The notes under the pieces were generated by a model, which saw only the letters and a list, made by a program, of their open reading frames with translations, was not told the DNA's origin and did no database searches. From Planctomycetota bacterium (GTDB lineage Bacteria; Planctomycetota; MHYJ01; WSZJ01; JACPWG01), in NCBI GenBank assembly GCA_016197205.1, contig JACPWG010000054.1:1-64000 (forward strand): 64,000 nucleotides of DNA, written 5' to 3'. Below, piece after piece: positions 7,928-17,438 of this stretch (within the stretch, counting starts at the first letter, position 1; every line of letters starts with the position of its first letter). The position numbers and the translations under genes are program-made.

Positions 7928-10258
7928 ATGAGCGCTCCGCCGCGGGTGACGAGGACGGACTGGCTCGCGCTCGCCGCGGTGTTCGTGCTCGCGCTCTCGC
8001 TGCGGTCGTGGGGCGCGTGGGACTCCTGGCGGCCTGACGGGGTCCGGATCACGGACCCGGACGCGTGCCAGCACCTGCGGCGCATCCGCCAGACGATCGA
8101 CAACTACCCCTGGACGCCCGCCTTCGACTGGTTCTCGAACTACCCGGAGGGCTCGCTCTGCCCCTGGGCGCCGCTGCTCGATTTCGGCCTCGCCACGCTC
8201 GCCCTGGCGGCGGGGCTGGGCCGGCCGGAGCGCGCGCTCGTCGAGCAGCTCTCCTCGTGCGCGATCCCGGTGCTCGGCGCGCTCGCGGTCCTTCCCGTGT
8301 ACCTCACGGGGCGGCGGCTCTTCGGCCGCGGCGCGGGGCTCGTGGCCGCGCTGGCGCTGGCGCTCCTGCCCGGGCACGTCCTCTACTCCCTCTTCGGCCG
8401 CGTGGACCACCACGTCCTCGAGGCGCTCTTCGTCGCCCTACTCCTCGCCGTGCACCTGCGCGTCCTCGCAGCGGAGCGCGTGCGCAGGCTGGACTCGGCC
8501 CTGCTCGGCGGCTGCCTCGTGCTCCTCGCGCTCGCGTGGCACGGCTTCCCCCTCTACCTGGCCATGGCGTTCGCGGCCGCGCACGTCCCGCTCTGGGCGG
8601 CGCGCGGCGACGCGGCGCGCCGGGAGGCCGTTGCCGGGCTGCACGCCGAGGCGTTCACGTGGCTCTTCGTCGCGGTGGTGATGCAAGCGGGCGGGAGCGA
8701 ATACTACCAGCGGGGGATCGTCGCGTACGAGGGGCTGTCCAGCGCGCACCTCGTCGTCGCGGGGGCGGCGGCCCTGTACTTCGGCATCCTGGCGGGAGCG
8801 GCGTCGAACTGGCCGGGGATGACTGGACGGCTCTTCGGGCTGACGGCGGCGCTCGCGGGCATCGCGATCGCGGCGGGCGCGAGCCGGCTCTTCGGCTCTC
8901 AGGTGAGCGCCCTACTCGAGGCCCGCCGGTTCGGGGACATCGGCGTGAACCAGATGAGCACGGAGGGCCGGCCGCTCTTCGCGCTGGAAGGCATGTGGCC
9001 GGGGTTCGCGACCCCGATAGCCTGGGTGCTGCCGCTCGCGGCGGTGTTGCTGGTCCTAGCCGGCGAGGGGCGCGAAGACCGGGTGCGGCGCGGGGTGCTC
9101 GCGGTCTGGGTGACAGGCCTCTGGTGCGCCGCGGCGTGGATGAGCCGGTTTGTGTACGTGCTCTCGGTCCCACTGGCGCTGCTCGTGCCCGCGCTGGCGG
9201 GGGAGGTGAGTCGGGTGCTCACCCGAGGCGCGCGGGGCGCGGTCGTGGTAGGCTCGGTGGCTCCGTCGGCGGGTCGAGGGCGGGCGCGGCTCGTGGTGGG
9301 CGCCGCGGTCCTGGTGGCCCTGCTCTTGCAGCCGGTGCTGCTGTCGGTCCACTTCGTCACGAGCACGAGCTGGTGGGATGACGACGTGTACGACGTGCTC
9401 GTCTGGCTGCGCGACCACACGCCGGCGGTGACGGACGTCGCGGAGGGGGCGCGGCCGGAGTACGGCGTGGTGGCGCCGTGGTGGATGGGGAATCACCTCA
9501 AGTACGTCGCGGGGCGGCCGGTGGTCGCGGACAACCTGGGGTACGGGCTGGCGCGGGCGGCGAGGCTGCAGGCTGTCGGGTGGGATCGCGCAGCGGGGGA
9601 CGCCGCGACGAGCCGGTTACGGTACATGCTGACAGAGGGGGGGAGTGGGCCCCAGTTGCCTGCACCGGCAGGTCGGCTGGATGTCCGGCTGGTGTCACCG
9701 CTGCTTGAGGATCTGTCCGGCGAGCCCGAGAAGAACTACCAGCCTGGTGATCGGTCCTATACATGGCCTGGACCGCCGCTCTCCCCGCTACTCCATTTTT
9801 TCGACGGCTCCGCCGCGCTCCTGAGGATGGAGAAGGACGAGCTCCGGATTACGAATTCTCCACACTTCCGACTGGCGAACGAGAGCCGGTCAGCGGAAGC
9901 GACGTCCCTTGGGATTCACGTAAGCCGGCTCAAGGTTTTCGAATTTGTTCGCGACGCAACCGTCGTGTTTCGCGGGCCATCGCGGCAGGTGGCGATCCGG
10001 TTGGAGCTCGTGACCAGTCATGGGCGCAGTTTCGTGTTCGCCACGGTGCCACGCTGCGACTGGCCCTGGAAGGGCATCCTCTGGGGAAACCCTGGCACTG
10101 GGTCGGTGCCCTACGCCACCCGTCGGTGGAACGGCTCGGTCCACGCACCGGGTCCGTGCGAAGTCCGCGGCGAGGACGGCAAGCTCCTCACGACCTTCGA
10201 CGTGACGGAAGAGGACGTGCAGGAGGGCCGGACCATCGAGGTTGCGCTGCCCGAGTAG
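7928..10258 (+). CDS. STT3-like oligosaccharyltransferase
   Basis: A 776-residue integral membrane protein with a dozen or so helices and a C-terminal soluble domain from about residue 545. The family transfers lipid-linked glycan to Asn of acceptor proteins outside the membrane. Three signatures line up: DPDACQHLRR near residue 43 (matching DPWYHLR-type first-loop motifs), VDHHVLEALF with Asp160-His-His, and PWWMGNHLKY near 518 followed by RPVVADN, matching WWDYG-type motifs although the Asp is replaced. The ATG at 7928 follows a terminator and lacks a clear ribosome site. No glycan-assembly genes are adjacent. Codon use becomes less GC-biased in the last 220 residues. Confidence 0.8.
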   Translation: MSAPPRVTRTDWLALAAVFVLALSLRSWGAWDSWRPDGVRITDPDACQHLRRIRQTIDNYPWTPAFDWFSNYPEGSLCPWAPLLDFGLATLALAAGLGRPERALVEQLSSCAIPVLGALAVLPVYLTGRRLFGRGAGLVAALALALLPGHVLYSLFGRVDHHVLEALFVALLLAVHLRVLAAERVRRLDSALLGGCLVLLALAWHGFPLYLAMAFAAAHVPLWAARGDAARREAVAGLHAEAFTWLFVAVVMQAGGSEYYQRGIVAYEGLSSAHLVVAGAAALYFGILAGAASNWPGMTGRLFGLTAALAGIAIAAGASRLFGSQVSALLEARRFGDIGVNQMSTEGRPLFALEGMWPGFATPIAWVLPLAAVLLVLAGEGREDRVRRGVLAVWVTGLWCAAAWMSRFVYVLSVPLALLVPALAGEVSRVLTRGARGAVVVGSVAPSAGRGRARLVVGAAVLVALLLQPVLLSVHFVTSTSWWDDDVYDVLVWLRDHTPAVTDVAEGARPEYGVVAPWWMGNHLKYVAGRPVVADNLGYGLARAARLQAVGWDRAAGDAATSRLRYMLTEGGSGPQLPAPAGRLDVRLVSPLLEDLSGEPEKNYQPGDRSYTWPGPPLSPLLHFFDGSAALLRMEKDELRITNSPHFRLANESRSAEATSLGIHVSRLKVFEFVRDATVVFRGPSRQVAIRLELVTSHGRSFVFATVPRCDWPWKGILWGNPGTGSVPYATRRWNGSVHAPGPCEVRGEDGKLLTTFDVTEEDVQEGRTIEVALPE

Positions 10259-10841
10259 CCTCGACGTACCCCTTCACCACGGAGGCACGGAGACACGGGG
10301 GTTTCACGGAGGACTCTCCTCGGCTTCGCTAGCACACCTGTCCGCGAGTTTGATGCACCCTGGCTGCTCTTGGACAGGATCACAGGATCAACTGGATACG
10401 GCAAAGGAACCTCCAGTCGATCCGGTTATCCTGTCAAAAAAAAGGTCTCCGAATGCCTGTACGAGCCCCCTGGCCTCTCCGTGCCTCCGCGGCGAATCGA
10501 CCGATCGCGCGAACGGTTCCGCCCTCCCTCGTGGTCCTTCGAGATCGTTTCAGTAGGTCCTTGTTCTCGGTCGCAGGCGCGTCCCGCCTCGAGAGTCCCA
10601 GGTCCCGCACGCTCAGGTTGGGTCCCTATCGTTCGACTTCTTGAAAGCTGGTCGCGATTTCGGAAGCCGTGCACTCCGCCCACAGAGGGACGAGCCACCG
10701 AACTCGCCGAAGACACCGAACGGCCCGTGGAGAACTTCGGTGTCTTCGGCGTCTTCGGTGGCTAATCCTTCGTTCTTGGGTTTCGGGCGCGAGCCTGACT
10801 TGGAAGTTGAAGGTCCACTCAGAACCCTCGCGCTCCTGGAG
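10259..10841. repeat. Cluster of word-type intergenic repeats
   Basis: No convincing gene. It holds several palindromic word repeats: CCACGGAGGCACGGAGACAC near 10275, its reverse-like partner CTCCGTGCCTCCGCGG near 10476, an ACAGGATCACAGGATCAAC pair closed by TTATCCTGTC (10374-10436), and a GAAGACACCGAA / TTCGGTGTCTTCGG hairpin (10705-10760). Confidence 0.6.
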
Positions 10842-11093
10842 TCCCGCGTGGAAAGCGAACCGCGACCGTGAGGGAGCGGTCTGGGGGCGCCCTGCCATGA
10901 CCTTCGGTTCGAGGCCGCCGACCCGCCAGCGAGCGCCCTGCGAACCATCGGGCAGCGAGGTCGAATCCGCGGCTCTGGTAGAACGCGCGGAGACCGCTCC
11001 CTCACGGTCGCGGTTCCGTGTGTCCGTCGCGGACTCGTTACGCTTCGATGGTCCCGATGTGGTGCACCCCCAGGACCGATATGGAAGGACCCC
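10842..11093. repeat. Palindromic miniature element, family A, copy 2
   Basis: Reverse-oriented copy of the 163-418 element. The inverted arms are at 10857-10881 and 10992-11016 and the core is 160 bp. It lies directly downstream of mazG. Confidence 0.75.
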
Positions 11094-11137
11094 TCGCCTT
11101 CCCACGCCCCGCTCACCGGCCTTCCCCGCCCCGTCGC

Positions 11138-11923
11138 CTACAGCCCCTCCCCCTTCGCCTCGTTCCACAGCGCGTCCATCTCCGCCGGCGTCGCTTCGTC
11201 CGCCGTCTTCCCGCGCTCCCGCAGCCGCCGCTCCACGTGCTTGAAGCGCCGGATGAACTTTTCGTTCGTCTGCCGCAGCCCGTCCTCGGGATCGAGCTCC
11301 AGCTTGCGCGCAACGTTCGCCAGGCAGAACAGCAGGTCGCCCAACTCCTCGCGCGCGTGCGCGCGATCGCCGGCCCGAGCCGCCGCCGCGAACTCCCGCA
11401 CCTCCTCCTCGACCTTCGTCAGCACGGCCTCCACGTCCGGCCAGTCGAAACCGACCTTCGCCGCCTTCTGGCTCAGGCGCAGCGCCTTGGCCAGCGCGGG
11501 CAGCTCCGCCGGGATCCCGTCCAGGACCGAGTCCTTCGGCCGACCTGCGCGCTCGCGCGCCTTGATCGACTCCCAGGTCGCGAGCGCGTTCTCCGCGCTC
11601 TCCACCTTCTGGTCCCCGAAGACCCAGGGGTGGCGCCGCACGAGCTTTTCGGCGATGCCGGCCGCCGCATCGTGCACCGTGAACCACCCCCGCTCCGAGG
11701 CGAGCTGCGACAGGAACACGACCTGAAAGAGCAAGTCCCCCAGCTCCTCGCGCAGGGCGTCGGGCTTTGCCTCGTCCAGGGCCTCGAGGACTTCGTAGGT
11801 CTCCTCCAGCAGATACCTCTTCAGCGTGTCGAGGTCCTGCTTTTTGTCCCAGGGGCAGCCGTCCGGTCCGCGCAGCCGGCGCATCACGGCGACCAGGCGT
11901 TCGAAGGCGTCTTCGTTTGGCAT
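11138..11923 (-). CDS. mazG: Nucleoside triphosphate pyrophosphohydrolase MazG
   Basis: A 261-residue protein with two tandem MazG domains, which hydrolyse NTPs to NMP and pyrophosphate in a house-cleaning role. The N-terminal signature LRGPDGCPWDKKQ is followed by the metal-binding EEDxxE-type motifs LLEETYEVLEAL and EELGDLLFQ; the second domain repeats VEEEVREF and EELGDLLFCLANVAR. I start it at the ATG at 11923 (an alternative is 11932), since residues upstream do not resemble the family. No clear ribosome site. It stands alone, with a family A repeat just downstream. Confidence 0.95.
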   Translation of the reverse strand: MPNEDAFERLVAVMRRLRGPDGCPWDKKQDLDTLKRYLLEETYEVLEALDEAKPDALREELGDLLFQVVFLSQLASERGWFTVHDAAAGIAEKLVRRHPWVFGDQKVESAENALATWESIKARERAGRPKDSVLDGIPAELPALAKALRLSQKAAKVGFDWPDVEAVLTKVEEEVREFAAAARAGDRAHAREELGDLLFCLANVARKLELDPEDGLRQTNEKFIRRFKHVERRLRERGKTADEATPAEMDALWNEAKGEGL

Positions 11924-12140
11924 GGGCGCCATGATAGCCGCCGGCCGCGCCGCGTCAACGGGAATCGACCCGCAGGAAACGCCCCATGCCCCGAGACTTT
12001 GAGTTTCTCCGAGCTCCTCAAGTCCGGATCCGGGGTAAGACCTCCCTTGATTCGTCGAAGGGGCGGCCTCCGCTCCTGGGGGCTGATCGTCCGTCTTTTC
12101 AGGACGCTGGTTCGAGCGCGCGCGACGCGTGCCCAAAATC

Positions 12141-12557
12141 CTACGACCAGCGGGCGCCTTCCGGGAGAGGAGGCAAACGGACTTCCCTGTCGATGGTTGC
12201 GGAGCGAACGCCGGTGAGCTTCAGGGCTTGAGCGATGCGGCCGGCGACTCCCGCGATGACCACGAGGCGGCCGATCTGCCCGCCGCGAGGCTTCAGGTCG
12301 AGCGCCTCCAGATCGCGAAGAGTCGCGTCGGAAGCACCCGAACTTGCTGCCCGCCGACGAAGCAACTCTTCACGGTAGGCAGCGCGGGATGGATAGTCGG
12401 CGGGATCGAGCGGAGCAGCTTCGGGACCGCTCCCCGTTTCGGAGGGGAGTTGCCCCAGTGTGAGGATGGCAACAATGACTTCGTCGGGGGAGGCATTTTC
12501 CAGCCTCGCCCGCAGCAGGCCGTCGCTCTTCTTGAGCTGTTCGGAGTCGAGCTTCAT
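12141..12557 (-). CDS. Small protein, possible stand-alone protease propeptide/inhibitor
   Basis: A 138-residue soluble protein encoded 58 bases downstream of, and in the same direction as, a subtilisin-like protease. The N-terminal part reads DEVIVAILTLGQLP and the C-terminal part GRLVVIAGVAGRIAQAL followed by GVRSATIDREVRLPPL. That strand-helix-strand pattern resembles the inhibitor I9 / subtilisin propeptide fold, where the final strand blocks the active site. This is a pattern judgement, not a confirmed match. If right, the protein would fold or inhibit the neighbouring protease in trans. Codon use (AGG, CGA, ATA-type codons) is relaxed compared with flanking genes. Confidence 0.55.
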   Translation of the reverse strand: MKLDSEQLKKSDGLLRARLENASPDEVIVAILTLGQLPSETGSGPEAAPLDPADYPSRAAYREELLRRRAASSGASDATLRDLEALDLKPRGGQIGRLVVIAGVAGRIAQALKLTGVRSATIDREVRLPPLPEGARWS

Positions 12558-12615
12558 GGGCACTTCCTGGGGCTGGATTGCCGTTGGGTTGGGCGCGCCC
12601 CCTGCACGCGTCGGC

Positions 12616-13905
12616 TCAATTGTGCCATAGGTTTGGCGCCTCGATGGCCGCCTCCAGGCTGACCAGACCGCCACCTTCCCGGGATTCGGGGTAGCCCAAG
12701 CCGACAGCGGTTTCGACGACGATGTCGAGAATCTGCCCAACCGTCAACCTCGGATTTCGCTCGATCACCAGTGCCGCCAGCCCAGAGACGATCGGGGCGG
12801 ACATGGATGTGCCGTTCCATGCCTCGTACCCTCCGCCTCGCACACACGAGTAGACGCCGACTCCGGGGGCAACGACGTCCGGGACCTGGTACATCACGTT
12901 TTCGACCAGCAACGATCCCCCTCCACTGAAACTCGCCACGCGGCCCGTCGGGTCCGTCGCCCCTACCGAGAGCACTTCATTGTAGTTGCCGGGACTGCGT
13001 GTTCGGTTCCTCCCCTCATTGCCCACGGCAATCACCGGGAGTACCCCCACTGCCAGGAGATCCGCAACCACGTCCTTCATCTCAGGCAGAAATCCCGGGA
13101 TCCCAGCGGACACGTTCACGATCTGGACCTCCGGTGAGCGGGCTGCCCACTCCAAGGCCAGGATGAAGCCGGAGAGCATTCCGGCCCCCTGAGGGAGCAT
13201 TACGCCACTGTGGATCAGAGCTCCGGGAGCCACCCCGACTCTCCGACCGCAAATGAGGCCGGCCACATGCGTGCCGTGCCCTTCGGTGTCGGTCGACGGG
13301 TCCTGTGGGACGGGCGTTCCAGAGACCGAGTCGAAGGTGACGGCCCGCTGGACTCGTCCATCCAGTTCCGGGTGGGCCGCGTGGACGCCTGTGTCCAGCA
13401 CCGCAACGACCACTCCTTTCCCGCCTTCCCGATATTTTTTCCTCTTGTCCCCCTTGAGTCCAATCGCCCGAAGATGCCACAGATCCTTCTCGGTGAGCCT
13501 GGCTCGCCGTCCTTTCGTCGCAGACTCGGGCCGAATCAGGGGCATCGGGCGATCTTGGAGGACGAGGACATCGGCGGACTGGCGCAGTTCTGTTGCCTCG
13601 CCCTCGGTCAAATGCACCACCCTTGCACCCGTGACGCTGCCTGGGGCTTCTGCCGCCAGACCCCTGGGTTTTCGAGATCCTGCTCGCCTTCCGGACCTGC
13701 GAACCGAGAACTCATCCAGCGTCTCGAGCACGATTCTTTGGTTCGGGTCGTCTCTCCTGAAATCGAACCCTCTGCGGATTTGCTCGCTCCGTGCATCCTT
13801 GAGTACGCGCGCCGTGAGGCCGACCTGCGCGAGATGGGAACGGCGGGGGAGTAGGATGAAGGTGCAGACTGCCGACTCGGGCTCGCGCTCCTTTCCCGTA
13901 GCCAT
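12616..13905 (-). CDS. Subtilisin-like (S8) serine protease without signal peptide
   Basis: A 429-residue S8 family peptidase with the complete triad: Asp171 in VAVLDTGVHAAHPEL, His210 in EGHGTHVAG, Ser367 in NGTSMSAPIVSG, and oxyanion Asn296 in VGNEG. Residues 1-150 look like an N-terminal pro-region (GARVVHLTEGEATEL, VLVLQDRPMPLI). No signal peptide is visible, so it may act in the cytoplasm or use another exit route. The start is uncertain: the open frame continues to 14070, and a strong GAGGAGG lies 22 bases before the ATG at 13905. Codon use (AGG, CGA, ACA, AGT, GTA) differs clearly from ileS next door, suggesting transfer. Confidence 0.85.
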   Translation of the reverse strand: MATGKEREPESAVCTFILLPRRSHLAQVGLTARVLKDARSEQIRRGFDFRRDDPNQRIVLETLDEFSVRRSGRRAGSRKPRGLAAEAPGSVTGARVVHLTEGEATELRQSADVLVLQDRPMPLIRPESATKGRRARLTEKDLWHLRAIGLKGDKRKKYREGGKGVVVAVLDTGVHAAHPELDGRVQRAVTFDSVSGTPVPQDPSTDTEGHGTHVAGLICGRRVGVAPGALIHSGVMLPQGAGMLSGFILALEWAARSPEVQIVNVSAGIPGFLPEMKDVVADLLAVGVLPVIAVGNEGRNRTRSPGNYNEVLSVGATDPTGRVASFSGGGSLLVENVMYQVPDVVAPGVGVYSCVRGGGYEAWNGTSMSAPIVSGLAALVIERNPRLTVGQILDIVVETAVGLGYPESREGGGLVSLEAAIEAPNLWHN

Positions 13906-14415
13906 GTCTATGACCCTGAGTCCCCTTACCTCCTCTTTCGGATGTGCGAAGCGCCGTCGAAGAGAGCGTTTGTACCGTCTTCCGCTTGAGCATTTCCCCC
14001 ACCTCCATCTCCGAGGGCCCCGAGAATGGTGCATGTCCGGGCATGCGAATCTGAGCCGGCCCGGCGGCACCGGGGTGGCAAGAGTCCTACACGCAACACC
14101 GAGGGGTCGCCCAAACCTGCAGCATGTGCGATTCTACCTGTCTGCCCCCCCCTGGGCAAGCGCGATCTCGCGATTGAAATCCGATGCAGGCCGCTTCCCC
14201 CGACCCTGAGAGCACGCGGGCCCGGCCTCTTTTTTCTCCCCCCCCCCCCGAGAGAACCGAAATTTGCCCTCCATGGAGTTGCCGAGGTCGAGGGTTCCCC
14301 TACGCGGAGCTCGCACGCTCGAACGATTGCCCTGCCGTCGCTCCCTGGTGCCCGAACAATTCTCGGTCTGCTCGATCGGTATCGACCCGAGTCCCAGGCT
14401 CCGCGGCCCGGGACC
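13906..14415. other. Non-coding stretch between protease and ileS
   Basis: No convincing gene. It is lower in GC than the flanks and contains a run of eleven C at about 14238. It may hold the true start of the protease, whose frame stays open to 14070. Confidence 0.4.
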
Positions 14416-14444
14416 TTGACCTTTCCCCGGGCATCTGCTATAAG
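14416..14444 (+). promoter_or_regulatory. Promoter of ileS
   Basis: TTGACC (14416-14421) and TATAAG (14439-14444) with a 17-bp spacer, 59 bases before the ileS start. No T-box-like leader is seen. Confidence 0.7.
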
Positions 14445-14503
14445 GACCCGCTTTCCCTCTGCCCCATTCCAGCCCCGTTCCGCGTCCTTCAGGCGGTGTC
14501 CAC

Positions 14504-17425
14504 ATGCCCACGAGTTACAAAGAAACCCTGTGCCTCCCCCAGACCAGCTTCCCCATGAAGGCCGACCTCCCGAACCGCGAGCCGGCCATCCGCAAACGCT
14601 GGGAAGAGCTGGACCTCTACGCCCGGATGCGCGCGGCGCGGAAGGGGAGCGCGAAGTACATCCTCCACGATGGCCCCCCGTACGCCAACGGCGACGTCCA
14701 CATCGGCACCGGCCTCAACAAGATCCTCAAGGACATGGTCGTCAAGTTCAAGACCATGCAGGGCTTCGACTCCCCGTTCGTCCCCGGCTGGGACTGCCAC
14801 GGCCTCCCGATCGAACACAAGGTCATGCTCGAACTCGGCGAGAAGGCGAAGACGCTCTCGACCGCCGAGATCCGCGGCCTCTGCCTCGCGTACGCCCGGA
14901 AATACATCGACGTGCAGCGGGAACAATTCCGCGCGCTCGGCGTCCTCGGCGACTGGTTCCGTCCCTACCTGACCATCGATCCCTCCTACGAAGGCGCCGT
15001 CCTCGACGTCTTCGCCGACCTCGTCGCCGCGGGACACATCCAGCGCAAGCTCAAGCCCATCCATTGGTGCATGCGCTGCCGGACCGCGCTCGCCGAGGCC
15101 GAGCTGGAGTACAAGGACGCGTCCGGCCCATCGATCTACGTGAAGTTCCCGATCCTCGGCAAGGTCGCCGATTGGTTCCCGGCCTCCGAGGCCGACAAGG
15201 TCGAGCAGGTGATGGACATGCTCGGCCTCACGGGCATGTTCCAGGGGGCCACCGGCGACGTCGTACCCACCTACCTCGTGATCTGGACGACCACGCCGTG
15301 GACGCTGCCGGCGAACGTCGGCGTGGCCCTGCACCCGGACCTCGAATACGCGCTCGTCGGGCACATCGCCGCCTCCGGCCAACCCGAGCGGCTCATCGTC
15401 GCCGCGGGCCTCGTGGAAAAGCTCGTCCCGCTGCTCGGCTTGCAGCACCACAAGGTCCTCGCGAAGGCCACGGGTCGCCGGCTCGAAAAGCGCACGTACC
15501 GCCACCCGTTCCTCGACCGTACCTGCACGGTCGTCACCGCGCCCTACGTGCGCCTCGAAGACGGCACGGGCTGCGTCCACACGGCGCCGGGCCACGGGCA
15601 GGAGGACTACGAGACGGGGCTGCGCTGGGGGCTGCCTGTCCTCTCGCCGGTCGACGCGCAGGGCCGGTTCACCGAAGACGTGCCCCTCTGGCAGGGCAAG
15701 GAGGTGCACGCCGCCGACCCGGAGATCTGCGCGAAGCTGCGCGCGGACGGCCTCCTCGCGCGCGAGGACAAGGTCTCCCATTCCTACCCGCACTGCTGGC
15801 GCTGCAAGCGCCCCGTCATCTTCCGATCCACGGAGCAGTGGTTCATCTCCGTCGACCATGCCGACGCGCGCAAGCGTGCGCTGGAGGCGGTTGCGAAGGT
15901 GAAGTGGTATCCGGGCTGGGGGGAGATCCGTCTCGCCTCCATGCTGAAGGACCGGCCCGACTGGTGCATCTCGCGCCAGCGCGCGTGGGGCGTCCCCATC
16001 CCCGCGTTCTACTGCGAAGGGTGCTCCTCGCCGCTCCTGGCCGCGTCCGTCCTGAAGGGGGTCGCGGACCTTTTCCGCAAGGAGGGCGCCGACTGCTGGT
16101 TCACGCGGTCGGTCGGCGAGATCCTGCCGCCCGGGACGCGCTGCGCCCAGTGCGGCGGCGCTGCCTTCCGCAAGGAAGGGGACATCTTCGACGTCTGGTT
16201 CGAGTCCGGCGCGAGCCATCGGGCCGTCAGCATGAACCACCCGGAGCTGGCCTTCCCGGCGGACCTGTACCTCGAAGGGACCGACCAGCACCGCGGCTGG
16301 TTCCAGCTCTCCCTCCTGCCCTCGATCATGACGCAAGGGCAGGCGCCGTTCAAGGCCGTGGTCACGCACGGCTTCGTCGTGGACGAGTCGGGGGAGAAAG
16401 TGTCGAAATCCGCGCAGCCCGGCGTGAAAAAAAAGGGAGCAGGCCTCCCGAAGGCGGCCGAGCTCTGCGCGAAGTTCGGCGCGGACATCGTCCGGCTCTG
16501 CCTGGCCTCGATCGACTTCAGCGACGAGATCCCGATCTCGCTCGGGATCATCGAGGAGAAGGGGGACCCGTACCGGAAGCTGCGCAACACGCTCCGCTAC
16601 CTGCTCGGCAGCCTGGGGGACTTCGACCCCAAGCGCGACGCCGTGGATCGGGCGGAGCTGCAGGAGCTGGACCGCTGGGCGCTTTCGCGGTTGCAGCAGC
16701 TCGTGAAGTCCGTGACGGAGAGCTTCGAGCGGTTCGAGTTCGTCCGCGCCTACCACGAGCTGTACAACTTCTGCGTCGTGGACCTGTCGGCCTTCTACCT
16801 GGACGTGTTGAAGGACCGGCTGTACACGCACGGCCGGCGAGCGCCGGGCCGGCGCGCGGCGCAGACCGCGCTCTACGAGCTGCTGGTGACGATCACGAAG
16901 CTCCTGGCCCCGATCCTCTGCCACACGTGCGAGGAGGTGTGGGGGTATTTGCCGGAGCCGCGCGAGGCCGAGAGCGTGCATCTCGCGGCGTGGCCCCAGC
17001 CGCGGGCCGCGGCCATCGACCCCGAGCTGGACGAGCGGTGGAAGAAGGTCCTGCGCGTGCGGGGGGACGTCGCCCGCGAGGTGGAGAAGCTGCGCGCGGC
17101 GAAGACGGTGGGGAGCTCGATGGAGGCTTCCGTGCGGCTTGCGGCCGGCGACGCGGACCTGCGCGCGCTTTTGACGCGCTACCGGGAGGACCTGGCCGCG
17201 ATCTTCATCGTCTCGGAGGTCGTGCTCGCCGACGGCGCGACCGCCGCCGGCGTGCAGCCCGAGGGCGTGCCCGGCACGGAGTTCCCGTCCCTGCGGGTCC
17301 ACGTCCAGCGGTCGACCCACCCGAAGTGCGAGCGGTGCTGGGGGCATCGCGCGAGCGTGGGGCAGGCGGCGGAACATCCGACGATTTGCGCGCGCTGCGT
17401 GGAAGCGCTGTCCAGGCACAATTGA
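14504..17425 (+). CDS. ileS: Isoleucine--tRNA ligase
   Basis: A 973-residue class Ia aminoacyl-tRNA synthetase that charges tRNA-Ile. The catalytic HIGH-type motif is HIGTGLNK in GPPYANGDVHIGTGLNKILK, and the second signature is KVSKS in GEKVSKSAQPG. The editing (CP1) insertion contains VIWTTTPWTLPANVG and HTAPGHGQEDYETG. The C-terminal zinc module is CERCWGHRASV...CARCVEAL, typical of the bacterial type. Length and start (MPTSYKETLCLPQTSFPMKA) agree with the family. An 8-A run at 16427-16434 codes for VKKKG just after KVSKS. It likely heads an operon with the next two genes. Confidence 0.98.
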   Translation: MPTSYKETLCLPQTSFPMKADLPNREPAIRKRWEELDLYARMRAARKGSAKYILHDGPPYANGDVHIGTGLNKILKDMVVKFKTMQGFDSPFVPGWDCHGLPIEHKVMLELGEKAKTLSTAEIRGLCLAYARKYIDVQREQFRALGVLGDWFRPYLTIDPSYEGAVLDVFADLVAAGHIQRKLKPIHWCMRCRTALAEAELEYKDASGPSIYVKFPILGKVADWFPASEADKVEQVMDMLGLTGMFQGATGDVVPTYLVIWTTTPWTLPANVGVALHPDLEYALVGHIAASGQPERLIVAAGLVEKLVPLLGLQHHKVLAKATGRRLEKRTYRHPFLDRTCTVVTAPYVRLEDGTGCVHTAPGHGQEDYETGLRWGLPVLSPVDAQGRFTEDVPLWQGKEVHAADPEICAKLRADGLLAREDKVSHSYPHCWRCKRPVIFRSTEQWFISVDHADARKRALEAVAKVKWYPGWGEIRLASMLKDRPDWCISRQRAWGVPIPAFYCEGCSSPLLAASVLKGVADLFRKEGADCWFTRSVGEILPPGTRCAQCGGAAFRKEGDIFDVWFESGASHRAVSMNHPELAFPADLYLEGTDQHRGWFQLSLLPSIMTQGQAPFKAVVTHGFVVDESGEKVSKSAQPGVKKKGAGLPKAAELCAKFGADIVRLCLASIDFSDEIPISLGIIEEKGDPYRKLRNTLRYLLGSLGDFDPKRDAVDRAELQELDRWALSRLQQLVKSVTESFERFEFVRAYHELYNFCVVDLSAFYLDVLKDRLYTHGRRAPGRRAAQTALYELLVTITKLLAPILCHTCEEVWGYLPEPREAESVHLAAWPQPRAAAIDPELDERWKKVLRVRGDVAREVEKLRAAKTVGSSMEASVRLAAGDADLRALLTRYREDLAAIFIVSEVVLADGATAAGVQPEGVPGTEFPSLRVHVQRSTHPKCERCWGHRASVGQAAEHPTICARCVEALSRHN

Positions 17426-17438
17426 GCGAGGGGTCATC

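Noticed and set aside
13926..14159. Separate small gene upstream of the subtilase
   Set aside because: It overlaps the open N-terminal frame of the protease and shows no family; a mis-set protease start or a frameshift is more likely.
14416..14503. T-box riboswitch before ileS
   Set aside because: The leader is only about 50 bases and shows no T-box sequence or terminator.
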